Positions 15,388 through 23,478 of a stretch of 64,000 bases of DNA are shown in pieces. The notes under the pieces are model-generated. The model worked only from the letters and a program-made list of their open reading frames with translations. It was not told the DNA's origin and searched no databases. Source of the stretch: Geomonas anaerohicana (GTDB lineage Bacteria; Desulfobacterota; Desulfuromonadia; Geobacterales; Geobacteraceae); assembly GCF_016458305.1 (NCBI RefSeq), contig NZ_JAEMHL010000002.1, forward strand, positions 372,001-436,000, given 5' to 3'. Each line of letters begins with the position of its first letter. Within the stretch, counting starts at the first letter, position 1. A program made the translations under genes and the position numbers.

Positions 15388-16713
15388 ATGACCGATGCTG
15401 TGAAACCACCCAAGAAACCGCGCGGCAAGGCAAGGCTGCTGGAGAACAAGTGCATCGCCTGCGGGGCCCGCTGCCAGAGCGCCTGCCCGGTGGACGCCAT
15501 CCAGATGAACGACGCGGGGGAGCCGATCATCGATGCCTCTCGCTGTATCGGCTGCGTCAAGTGCGTCAAGGTCTGCCCGGTGCAGGCCCTGGAGATGGCC
15601 TTTACCCCGGAGGAACTGCGTATCCTGCAGGAAATGGCGGCGGCCTCCGGCGGCGAGCCCTCTGAGGAGGACGCCGAGGACGCGGCGCTCAGGAAGAAAC
15701 TCTCCGCCTATTCGGGTGTCTGGGTCTTCGTGGAGCAGACCGAGGGGGAGGCCGCCAAGGTCTCCTGGGAACTGCTCGGGAAAGGGAAGGAACTGGCCCT
15801 GGCCAGGAAGTGCCCGTTGTGCGCCGTGGTGATGGGTGATGGCGTGGAGAAGCTCTGCGACCAGGCCTTCGGCTACGGCGCCGAAAAGGTCTACCTCATG
15901 GACGCGCCGGTGTTGCGTCACTACCGCACCGAGGCCTACCAGAAGAGCCTGTGCGCCCTGGTCGAGAAGTACAAGCCGGAGGTGATCCTGATGGGCGCCA
16001 CCGGTCTCGGTCGCGACCTGGCCGGTGTGGTCGCCACCGTGCTCGCCACCGGGCTCACCGCGGACTGCACCGGTCTCTCCATCGACGCCAAGGGGAACCT
16101 GATGCAGACCCGCCCGGCCTTCGGCGGCAACATCATGGCCACCATCGTCTGCGACAAGTTCCGCCCCCAGATGTCCACGGTGCGCCCGCACGTGATGCCC
16201 ATGCCGGACTTCATCCCGCAGGCCAAGGGGGAGATCGTGCGCGAGCCGGTGCCGGTGGCCGAGGAACAGGTACTGGTCAAGGTGCTCGACATCCTCATGG
16301 ACGGCGGCGGCTCCAAGGTGGACATCGCCGGGGCCGAGTTCATCGTCTCGGGTGGGCGCGGCATGATGGCCAAGGAGAACTTCTCCATGCTCGAGGAACT
16401 GGCCGAGGTCCTGGGCGGTGTGGTGGGCGCCTCCAGGAGCGCCGTCGACGCCGGTTGGATGCCCCCGGACCGCCAGGTGGGGCAGACCGGCAAGACCGTG
16501 CGCCCCAAGGTCTACATCGCCTGCGGCATCTCCGGCGCCATTCAGCACCTGGTCGGCATGCAGGACTCCGACGTGGTGATCGCCATCAACCGCGATGCCG
16601 AGGCTCCCATTTTCGAGGTGGCGAGCTACGGCCTCGTCGGCGACCTGTTCAAGATCATCCCGGCGCTGACCAACAAGCTCAGGGCGCTCAAGGCCGCCCG
16701 CTCCAAGGCATGA
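15388..16713 (+). CDS. etfA: Electron transfer flavoprotein alpha subunit with N-terminal ferredoxin domain
   Basis: The 441-residue protein is longer than usual EtfA because of two [4Fe-4S] motifs at about 22-66 (CIACGARCQSACP and CIGCVKCVKVCP). The N-terminal ETF domain and the FAD-binding C-terminal half follow (SGGRGMMAKENFSMLEELAE, then GQTGKTVRPKVYIACGISGAIQHLVGM). Ferredoxin-fused EtfA proteins are known in Geobacter-type and syntrophic bacteria. The fused clusters may wire the flavoprotein to the next gene product. Confidence 0.95.
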   Translation: MTDAVKPPKKPRGKARLLENKCIACGARCQSACPVDAIQMNDAGEPIIDASRCIGCVKCVKVCPVQALEMAFTPEELRILQEMAAASGGEPSEEDAEDAALRKKLSAYSGVWVFVEQTEGEAAKVSWELLGKGKELALARKCPLCAVVMGDGVEKLCDQAFGYGAEKVYLMDAPVLRHYRTEAYQKSLCALVEKYKPEVILMGATGLGRDLAGVVATVLATGLTADCTGLSIDAKGNLMQTRPAFGGNIMATIVCDKFRPQMSTVRPHVMPMPDFIPQAKGEIVREPVPVAEEQVLVKVLDILMDGGGSKVDIAGAEFIVSGGRGMMAKENFSMLEELAEVLGGVVGASRSAVDAGWMPPDRQVGQTGKTVRPKVYIACGISGAIQHLVGMQDSDVVIAINRDAEAPIFEVASYGLVGDLFKIIPALTNKLRALKAARSKA

Positions 16714-16782
16714 TGACGACAGCCTGATCACCGACAAGACCCAGTTGCGCGGCAGTGCCGCATTCCATATCGAGGTATCCCT

Positions 16783-18777
16783 ATGACGCCGCAAAACGTT
16801 ATCTTCACGACGCTCCTGGTCGCCTCGCTCCTCTTTTTCTGCTGGAGCGTGTACCGCCGCTTTTCGCTGCTCTGTTACGGACAGCCGGAAGAGAGGCTGG
16901 ACCAGCCGGCGCGTCGTCTCTCCGAGATGTTCCTGTACGCCTTCGCCCAGCTGCGCGTGCTGAGAAAACCCTTCGGCCTGAACCATTTCGTGATCTTCTG
17001 GTCCTTCGTGATCCTGGCGCTTGCCAACGGCGAGTTCCTGGTCAACGGGGTCTTCCCCTCGGTGAGCCTCGCCCTGCTGCCGGAAGGTGTGCACCGGGTG
17101 CTCCTGTTCGCCTTCGACGTGGTGTCTCTGCTGACGCTGTTCGCCATCGCCTTCTCCTTCATCAGGAGGCTGGTGGTCAAGCCCCCCTACCTGGACAGCC
17201 TGTACGTGAAGGGGAAAAGCCCGGAGGCGTTCCTGATCCTCTCCTTCATCGCCCTGTTGATGCTGGCCTACTTCGGCATGCACGGGTCGTTGGCGGCCCT
17301 CGGCATGGAGAACGATCCTGCGGCCATGCCTATCTCGAGCCTGGTAGGTGCCTGGCTTGGGCCGCACCCGTCCCTGATAGGCACGGTGTATAGCGTCTCC
17401 TGGTGGCTGCATGCCCTGGTGCTGTTCGCTTTCATCTGCTTCCTGCCGCACTCAAAGCATATGCACATCCTGACCGCGATCCCCAACTGCTACTTCGGGG
17501 CGCTGACCTGGCCCGCCACGCAGCCGCGCGAGAAGTTCGAGAAGGGGGCGGTGTACGGGGTGGGGAGCGTGGAGCGCTTCACCTGGAAGGACCTGTTCGA
17601 CTCGTTCTCCTGCACCGAGTGTGGCCGCTGCCAGGCCGCCTGCCCGGCCACCAATACCGGCAAGGCCTTGAACCCGCGCCAGATCGTGCACGCCATCAAG
17701 ACCAACCTGCTGGAGAACAGCCAAGCGCTGCGGGAGGGGAGAAAGGGTACGCTGCCGCTCATCGGCGACGAGGGGGAGGGGACCAACACCGAGGACGCCA
17801 TCTGGTCCTGCACCACCTGCGGCGCCTGCATGGAGGCCTGCCCGGTGCTGATCGAGCAGATGCCCAAGATCATCAAGATGCGGCGCCACCTGGTGGAGAC
17901 CGAGTCGCGCTTCCCCGAGGAACTCCTGAACCTGTTCGAGAACATGGAGCAGCGCTCCAACCCCTGGGGCATCGCCCCGGGCGAGCGCGCCAAGTGGGTC
18001 TCCACCCTGCCGATCAAGCCCTTCGTGGCCGGCGAGACCGAGTACCTCCTCTACGTCGGGTGCGCCGGCTCCTTCGACTCCCGCGCCAAGCAGGTCACCG
18101 TGGCGCTGGCCACCGTGCTCAATGCGGCCGGCGTGTCCTGGGGCATCCTGGGCAAGGACGAGAAGTGCTGCGGCGATTCGCTGCGCAGGCTCGGCAACGA
18201 GTACCTGTTCGAGAAGATGGCCCTGGAGAATGTGGAGCTGTTCCGCGAGCGTGGCGTCACCAAGGTCATCACCCTCTGCCCGCACTGCCTGACCACCTTG
18301 AAAAACGACTACCGCCAGTACGGCCTCGAGCTCGAGGTGGTGCACCAGAGTGAGCTGATCGCGGAGTTGATCGCCAGCGGCCGCATCGCCCTCGACAAGA
18401 AGGATGACAGCTTCGGGCGCATCGCCTACCACGACCCCTGCTACCTCGGACGCCACAACGACATCTTCGACGCGCCACGTACCCTGGTCCAGGCAACTAC
18501 CGGCAGCACTGCGGTTGAAGCAGAACGGCACGGCAGGAACTCGTTTTGCTGCGGCGCAGGCGGCGGACGGATGTGGATGGAAGAGTTCACCGGCGAGAGG
18601 GTGAACCATGCCCGCGTGGACGAGCTTCTGGCGCAGAAGCCGGACACCATCTGCGTCGCCTGCCCGTACTGCATGACCATGGTGGAAGACGGCCTCAAGG
18701 ACAAGGGGGCGGGCCAGGTCCGGGTCAGGGACGTGGTCGAGGTGCTCGCCGAGGGGCTTCTGAGGAAGAACGCGTAG
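16783..18777 (+). CDS. Membrane EtfAB:quinone oxidoreductase-type Fe-S protein (CCG domains)
   Basis: The 664-residue product has an N-terminal NarI-like membrane domain (about 1-235, at least five hydrophobic segments with several His). Two [4Fe-4S] motifs follow (CTECGRCQAACP near 272 and CTTCGACMEACP near 343), then two CCG domains (KCCGDS near 465 and CCGAGGGRMWM near 588). This architecture is that of membrane oxidoreductases that move electrons from EtfAB to menaquinone. Directly downstream of etfBA, it likely completes a beta-oxidation-to-quinone path. The assignment is by architecture and context. Confidence 0.9.
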   Translation: MTPQNVIFTTLLVASLLFFCWSVYRRFSLLCYGQPEERLDQPARRLSEMFLYAFAQLRVLRKPFGLNHFVIFWSFVILALANGEFLVNGVFPSVSLALLPEGVHRVLLFAFDVVSLLTLFAIAFSFIRRLVVKPPYLDSLYVKGKSPEAFLILSFIALLMLAYFGMHGSLAALGMENDPAAMPISSLVGAWLGPHPSLIGTVYSVSWWLHALVLFAFICFLPHSKHMHILTAIPNCYFGALTWPATQPREKFEKGAVYGVGSVERFTWKDLFDSFSCTECGRCQAACPATNTGKALNPRQIVHAIKTNLLENSQALREGRKGTLPLIGDEGEGTNTEDAIWSCTTCGACMEACPVLIEQMPKIIKMRRHLVETESRFPEELLNLFENMEQRSNPWGIAPGERAKWVSTLPIKPFVAGETEYLLYVGCAGSFDSRAKQVTVALATVLNAAGVSWGILGKDEKCCGDSLRRLGNEYLFEKMALENVELFRERGVTKVITLCPHCLTTLKNDYRQYGLELEVVHQSELIAELIASGRIALDKKDDSFGRIAYHDPCYLGRHNDIFDAPRTLVQATTGSTAVEAERHGRNSFCCGAGGGRMWMEEFTGERVNHARVDELLAQKPDTICVACPYCMTMVEDGLKDKGAGQVRVRDVVEVLAEGLLRKNA

Positions 18778-18782
18778 ACCAC

Positions 18783-18885
18783 ACCCCCTCCCTGTCCCTC
18801 CCCCTCCGGGGGCGGGAACGTGGGGCGCGGCTTCCGGTTAGGGGAGGGGGAGCGCGTGCCTGTAGGGGCGAATAATTATTCGCCC
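18783..18885. repeat. Intergenic repeat block (families C and A)
   Basis: A GC-rich palindromic unit CCCTCCCTGTCCCTCCCCCT with its inverted partner GGGGAGGGGGAG lies at about 18783-18852, and a family A copy at 18861-18885. No gene is seen between 18778 and 19010. Confidence 0.75.
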
Positions 18886-19010
18886 TAGCCTGACGCCTCC
18901 TCACGTACACGACGTGCCGCCTAAAAACGAGGCCGCGCTGCACCGTTATTAGGCAAGGAAAGGATCTTCCCCTGTCCCATTTCACCCACATCACCGCCAG
19001 CCTGCGCCCC

Positions 19011-20033
19011 TTGCGGGGCGCCGTCCTCTTTTTTTTACTGCTGCTGCCGTTCAACGCCTACGCTGCGCCTACCGTCACCATCGCGGCCGTGGGCGACATC
19101 ATGATGGGGAGTGACTTCCCGACCGCCAAACTCCCCCCCCGCGGCGGGCGGGACATCTTCGCCGCGGTCGCTCCCTACCTGCGCCGCGCCGACCTCGCCC
19201 TGGGCAACCTGGAGGGGCCGCTGTGCAGCGAGGAAAAGCCGACAAAAGAGCCTCTTGCCGGGCGCCGCTACCTGTTTCGCACCCCCCCCTCCTACGCCAA
19301 CAACCTCAAACAAGCCGGCTTCTCCGTGCTCACCCTGGCCAACAACCACGCCCTCGACTTCGGCCGCGCCGGGATCGAGGCGACCAGGCAGGCGCTCTCC
19401 GAGGCGGGGCTGCAGTTCTCCAGCAAGAAAGGGGAGATCGCCCGCTTCGACCTGCACGGGGTCCGGGTCGCCGTGATCGCGCTCTCCTTTGGCCCGCCGC
19501 CGCGTTCCATCGTCTTTCCGGCACAGCCGCTGCAGGAAATCGCCCGTGCCGCGGCCGACCACGACGTGGTTATCCTCTCCATCCACGCCGGCGCGGAGGG
19601 GAGGGGGGCGCTGCACGTGGCCCCCGGGGAAGAACGCTTCCTGGACGAGCCGCGCGGCGACCTGGTCCGCTTCGCCCACGACGCCATCGACCGTGGCGCG
19701 GACCTGGTGCTGGCCCACGGGCCGCATGTGCCGCGCGCCCTGGAACTTTACCGCGGCAGGCTGATCGCCTACAGTCTGGGGAACTTCGCCACCTACGGCG
19801 GGGTGAGCGTTGCAGGCGAGAGCGGCTATGCACCGCTGCTCAACGTGGAGCTCTCCGCCGACGGCTCGTTCCTGGCGGGGAGCATCGATTCCTTCCGGCA
19901 GTTCCGCTATACCGGGCCGCAACCAGACCCCAAGGGGCGCGCCCTGCGCCTGATGCGGAGGCTCTCGGCGGAGGACTTCCCGGACTCGCCGCTGGTGATC
20001 GGGGACGGGGGACGGATCAGCGTAAAGAAATAA
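19011..20033 (+). CDS. CapA-family (PGA_cap) metallophosphatase-like protein
   Basis: The 340-residue protein has a hydrophobic leader (GAVLFFLLLLPFNAYA) and the CapA pattern AAVGDIMMG near 25, ALGNLEGPL, LANNHALDFG near 110, SIHAGAE, LVLAHGPHVPR and SLGNFA. CapA-like proteins belong to the calcineurin phosphoesterase fold and occur in poly-gamma-glutamate and other envelope gene sets; the substrate here is unknown. The TTG at 19011 lacks a clear ribosome site. A CTG at 18972 behind AAGGAAAGG would add 13 residues, so the start is uncertain. Confidence 0.85.
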   Translation: MRGAVLFFLLLLPFNAYAAPTVTIAAVGDIMMGSDFPTAKLPPRGGRDIFAAVAPYLRRADLALGNLEGPLCSEEKPTKEPLAGRRYLFRTPPSYANNLKQAGFSVLTLANNHALDFGRAGIEATRQALSEAGLQFSSKKGEIARFDLHGVRVAVIALSFGPPPRSIVFPAQPLQEIARAAADHDVVILSIHAGAEGRGALHVAPGEERFLDEPRGDLVRFAHDAIDRGADLVLAHGPHVPRALELYRGRLIAYSLGNFATYGGVSVAGESGYAPLLNVELSADGSFLAGSIDSFRQFRYTGPQPDPKGRALRLMRRLSAEDFPDSPLVIGDGGRISVKK

Positions 20034-20103
20034 GAGCGAGGGCTTGCCGTACCAGCGCGGTCCGATTCCCTACTTGCAGATATCAAAAACGAACCGTTTC
20101 CAA

Positions 20104-20172
20104 CTCTCCCCCTCCCTTGACGGGCCTGAGCGCCGAAGCGCTTCGTCCCGCGAAGGCGGGAGGGGGGGCTTT
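20104..20172. repeat. Palindromic GC-rich repeat
   Basis: CCCCCTCCCTTGACGGG through GCGGGAGGGGGGGC forms a long imperfect hairpin before the amidotransferase gene; a related CCCCCCTCCCGTCAAGGGAGG unit lies near 62153. Confidence 0.65.
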
Positions 20173-20208
20173 GGGCGTGACGTGCCCCGATCAATAGGAG
20201 GAGTTGCG

Positions 20209-20895
20209 ATGTTCCTGATTGTCCAAAACGACCCGCTCTGCCCGCCAGGGGGGCTGGTCCAAATCCTCGACAACTCGGGGCATCCCTGGCGGTGCCTGGC
20301 GGCCTACGCCGCGGAACCCTTTCCTGACCCGGCGACGCTGACCGGGATCGTGGTGCTGGGCGGCGAAATGGGGGTGCACGACACCGCTGAGCACCCGCAC
20401 CTCGCCCGCGTCGTCGACTTCATCCGCGCCTCAATCAAAGTGGGGACGCCGCTCCTGGGTATTTGCCTCGGCGGCCAGCTCCTCTCCCATGCGGCCGGCG
20501 GGGTGGTGAGCTCACCGTCTCCCCACCGCGAAACGGGGATCTGCACGGTCGACCTTAACGCCGACGGCAGCGCTGACCCGCTCTTTGCCGGCGTAACCAA
20601 CCCCTTCGTCACCTTCCAGCTCCATAGCGACAGCTTCACCGTCCCCCCCGGCGGTACCTTGCTGGCATCCTCTGCCGCCTGCCCGGCGCAGGCCTTCCGG
20701 CTCCCCGGCTGCGTCTACGGTGTCCAATTCCACCCCGAGGTCGACCGCGCCATCGTCGGCGACTGGGACGGCCTGTTCTCCCCCCGCGCCGACTACCTTT
20801 CCGGCTTCGTTGCCTCCGAAGCGGCGTTCAATGCGGACTCCCACGCCATCCTGGCCAACTTCATCTCCCTCGCCGCAGACTCCCGCCTTTCTTGA
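20209..20895 (+). CDS. Class I glutamine amidotransferase domain protein
   Basis: The ATG at 20209 has AGGAGG 6 nt upstream. The 228-residue product is a stand-alone GATase1 with nucleophile elbow GICLGGQLLSHAAGG (Cys near 86) and the His-Glu pair in YGVQFHPEVD near 177. It resembles GMP-synthase-like amidotransferases (GuaA glutaminase-like) without a synthetase domain. The acceptor substrate cannot be told from sequence. The gene appears monocistronic. Confidence 0.9.
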   Translation: MFLIVQNDPLCPPGGLVQILDNSGHPWRCLAAYAAEPFPDPATLTGIVVLGGEMGVHDTAEHPHLARVVDFIRASIKVGTPLLGICLGGQLLSHAAGGVVSSPSPHRETGICTVDLNADGSADPLFAGVTNPFVTFQLHSDSFTVPPGGTLLASSAACPAQAFRLPGCVYGVQFHPEVDRAIVGDWDGLFSPRADYLSGFVASEAAFNADSHAILANFISLAADSRLS

Positions 20896-21012
20896 AATCC
20901 AAACCTTATATTGTAAAGTTCTAACGTTTGTCTTCCGGGCATCACGAGACCGCGCCCCCTCCGGGGGCGCTTTCGGTCAATTCCCCCTCCGGAATGCGAC
21001 AAAGGAGGTGTC

Positions 21013-23478
21013 GTGCAGCTGCCGTGGCCGGGGAAGTCTTCCCTCAAGTCCAGACTGATCACGCTTCTCCTCGGCTGCAACACGCTGCTGCTCCTTTCGC
21101 TCACCCTCAGCTTCATCTGCTACCGCTACCCCGCTTCATACCCGGCAGCCTCGGAATCCACCCTGCCTCTCTTCGCCTGTTTCCAGCTGACCCTGGCCCT
21201 GCTCTGCTCGGCGGGGCTGGCTGCGCTCCTCTCCCAGCGCATCGACTGGATCATTTCGGAACCGATTCGTGACCTGAGCCGGAAGATGGAAATCGTCTCC
21301 AAGAGCCAGGATTATCGGGTCAGGGTGGAGCGCGCCGGCGAGGACGAACTGGCGGTCCTCTATGCCTGCTTCAACAATATGCTGGCCGAGATCTCGATCC
21401 GCGACGAACGCCTCGCGCTGCACTCCGAGGAACTGGAGCTGGAGGTGGCGGAACGGACCCTGGAGCTGTCGGAGGTGAACCACCAGTTGGAAGCAAGCCT
21501 TGAGAGCGTGCGCGACGCCATGCAGAGCGCCCAGTCCGCCAACCGCGCCAAGTCCGACTTCCTGGCGCAGATGAGCCATGAGATCAGGACCCCGATGTAC
21601 GGGGTGCTCGGCATGACCGAACTCCTGCTGGGCACCGACCTGACCAAGGAGCAGACCCGCTACGTGGACACGGTGCGGCGCTCCGGCGAGGCGCTCCTTT
21701 CCATCATCAACAACATCTTGGACTTCTCGAAGATCGAGGCCGGGCGCATGGAACTGGAGCAGATACCCTTCGACCTGCACCAGCTGGCCTCCGACGCGAT
21801 CGCCGTCTGCGCGGAAGACGCGGTCAGGAAGGGACTCGATCTGACCCTGGAACTGGAACCGGGGCTGCCGCGCATGTTCGTGGGGGACCCGGGACGGCTG
21901 CGCCAGGTGGTGGTGAACCTCTTGGGCAACGCCGTGAAGTTCACCCTGAAGGGGTGGGTGCGCCTCTCCCTGGCGGTGGCCGAGACCCCGGCCTTGGTCT
22001 CTTTCACCGTCGAGGATACCGGCATCGGCATCGCCCCCGAGGCGCAGCTGCGTATCTTCAACCAGTTCACCCAGGGAGACGAGTCCATGACCCGCAAGTA
22101 CGGCGGCACCGGCCTGGGACTGGCCATCGCCCGGCAGCTGACCGAACTGATGGGGGGCTCACTGCAACTGGAGAGCGAGCAGGGCCGCGGCTCCCGTTTC
22201 AGCTTCACCGCCAGGCTGGAGGTGCACGATGAGGCCCCGCGCCTGGAGCGTTGCTGTACGGCACTGCGGGACAAACGGGTGCTCCTGGCGACCGACGATG
22301 AAGCGACCCGGGAAGGGATCGGCGAACAGCTCACCTCCTGGGGAATCGACCTCGAATGCGTCGGCGACGCCCCAGACGCCTTTTGCCGCATCGTGACAGC
22401 CCCCTTCGACCTTGCGGTCGTGGACCATCGTTTGGCCGGCACCGACAGCATCGAGCTGGCCGCCACCTTCCGCACGGTCCCTGCCGGACGCTCGATCCGG
22501 ATCCTGCTCCTGACCGAGCGTGAGGAACAGGGCCGCGACCCGCGCCTGGCGGAGCTGGAGGTGACTTCATTCCCAAGGCGGCCGCTGGGGCAGGAGGGGC
22601 TCTACCACGCCGTGATGGCGGCACTGGGCATGGACGAGGAGGACAGGCTCGATGCAGGTTGCTGCGGCGCACCGGCACCGCGCCAGCGCCAGGTGCTCCT
22701 CGTCGAGGACAACGTGGTGAACCAGGAGGTCGGCAAGGGGATGCTGGAGAGCCTGGGATGCCGGGTCAAGGTGGTGGAGGACGGCGCCGCAGCGGTGAGC
22801 GAGGTGCAGCGCAACCACTATGACGTGGTCTTCATGGATTGCCAGATGCCGGTCATGGACGGGCTGGAGGCGACCAGGCGGATCAGGGGGGGGGAGCAGG
22901 GGAGCGGCAACCGCGTCCCCATCATAGCGCTCACCGCCTACGCCATGCCTGGTGACCGGGTGGCTTGCCTGGAAGCCGGCGCCGATGACTATCTCTCCAA
23001 GCCTTTCACCTGCGAGCAGATCGCCAAGGCGATGGAGCGGCAGCTCGACGGCTCTGCAGTGACCGAGACCGCGGCAGAGGGGAACCGGGATGCGCAGAGA
23101 GCTCCCGAGGAGCCGCTGCAGGTCATCTCCCACGACAAGATGAGCGGCGCGCTGGAGATGATCCGCACCCTTCCCGGCAACCGTGGCATGGAGATCCTGC
23201 GCAAGGTGGTGGACCTGTATCTCGCCAGTACCCCGGCCCTGTTGCAGACCATGCGCGAGGCCGAATCCGGCGGCGATGCGGAGAAGCTCAAGGCTGCCGC
23301 CCACAGTTTCAAGTCCAGCAGCGCTAACCTGGGCGCCCTGCGTCTGGCCGGCGTCTGTATGGAGCTGGAGAGCCTCGGTCGGGCTGGTTCTACGGAAGGA
23401 GCACTGCCGCTGCTGCACCAGGTCGAGGAGGAGTACCGCCTGGTGCGCGACGCGTTGCGGGGAGGGCCGCTATGTTGA
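21013..23478 (+). CDS. Hybrid sensor histidine kinase (HAMP-HisKA-HATPase-REC-REC-HPt), BarA-like layout
   Basis: The GTG at 21013 follows GGAGGTGTC. The 821-residue protein has two membrane segments (about 12-35 and 50-75), a HAMP domain (80-130) and a HisKA with SHEIRTPMYGVLGM near 195. HATPase follows (NLLGNAVKFTLKG, GTGLGLAI), then a receiver with VVDHRL, a second receiver with MDCQMPVMDG near 618, and an HPt domain with AAHSFKSSSANLGA near 760. It has almost no periplasmic sensor loop. The GGDEF/EAL response regulator overlaps its 3' end by 7 bp, so it probably controls cyclic-di-GMP turnover through that partner. Confidence 0.95.
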   Translation: MQLPWPGKSSLKSRLITLLLGCNTLLLLSLTLSFICYRYPASYPAASESTLPLFACFQLTLALLCSAGLAALLSQRIDWIISEPIRDLSRKMEIVSKSQDYRVRVERAGEDELAVLYACFNNMLAEISIRDERLALHSEELELEVAERTLELSEVNHQLEASLESVRDAMQSAQSANRAKSDFLAQMSHEIRTPMYGVLGMTELLLGTDLTKEQTRYVDTVRRSGEALLSIINNILDFSKIEAGRMELEQIPFDLHQLASDAIAVCAEDAVRKGLDLTLELEPGLPRMFVGDPGRLRQVVVNLLGNAVKFTLKGWVRLSLAVAETPALVSFTVEDTGIGIAPEAQLRIFNQFTQGDESMTRKYGGTGLGLAIARQLTELMGGSLQLESEQGRGSRFSFTARLEVHDEAPRLERCCTALRDKRVLLATDDEATREGIGEQLTSWGIDLECVGDAPDAFCRIVTAPFDLAVVDHRLAGTDSIELAATFRTVPAGRSIRILLLTEREEQGRDPRLAELEVTSFPRRPLGQEGLYHAVMAALGMDEEDRLDAGCCGAPAPRQRQVLLVEDNVVNQEVGKGMLESLGCRVKVVEDGAAAVSEVQRNHYDVVFMDCQMPVMDGLEATRRIRGGEQGSGNRVPIIALTAYAMPGDRVACLEAGADDYLSKPFTCEQIAKAMERQLDGSAVTETAAEGNRDAQRAPEEPLQVISHDKMSGALEMIRTLPGNRGMEILRKVVDLYLASTPALLQTMREAESGGDAEKLKAAAHSFKSSSANLGALRLAGVCMELESLGRAGSTEGALPLLHQVEEEYRLVRDALRGGPLC

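Noticed and set aside
15220-17451. 743-codon minus-strand open frame
   Set aside because: It covers the etfA and oxidoreductase genes in antisense and is His/Gln/Gly-rich in the typical manner of GC-rich shadows.
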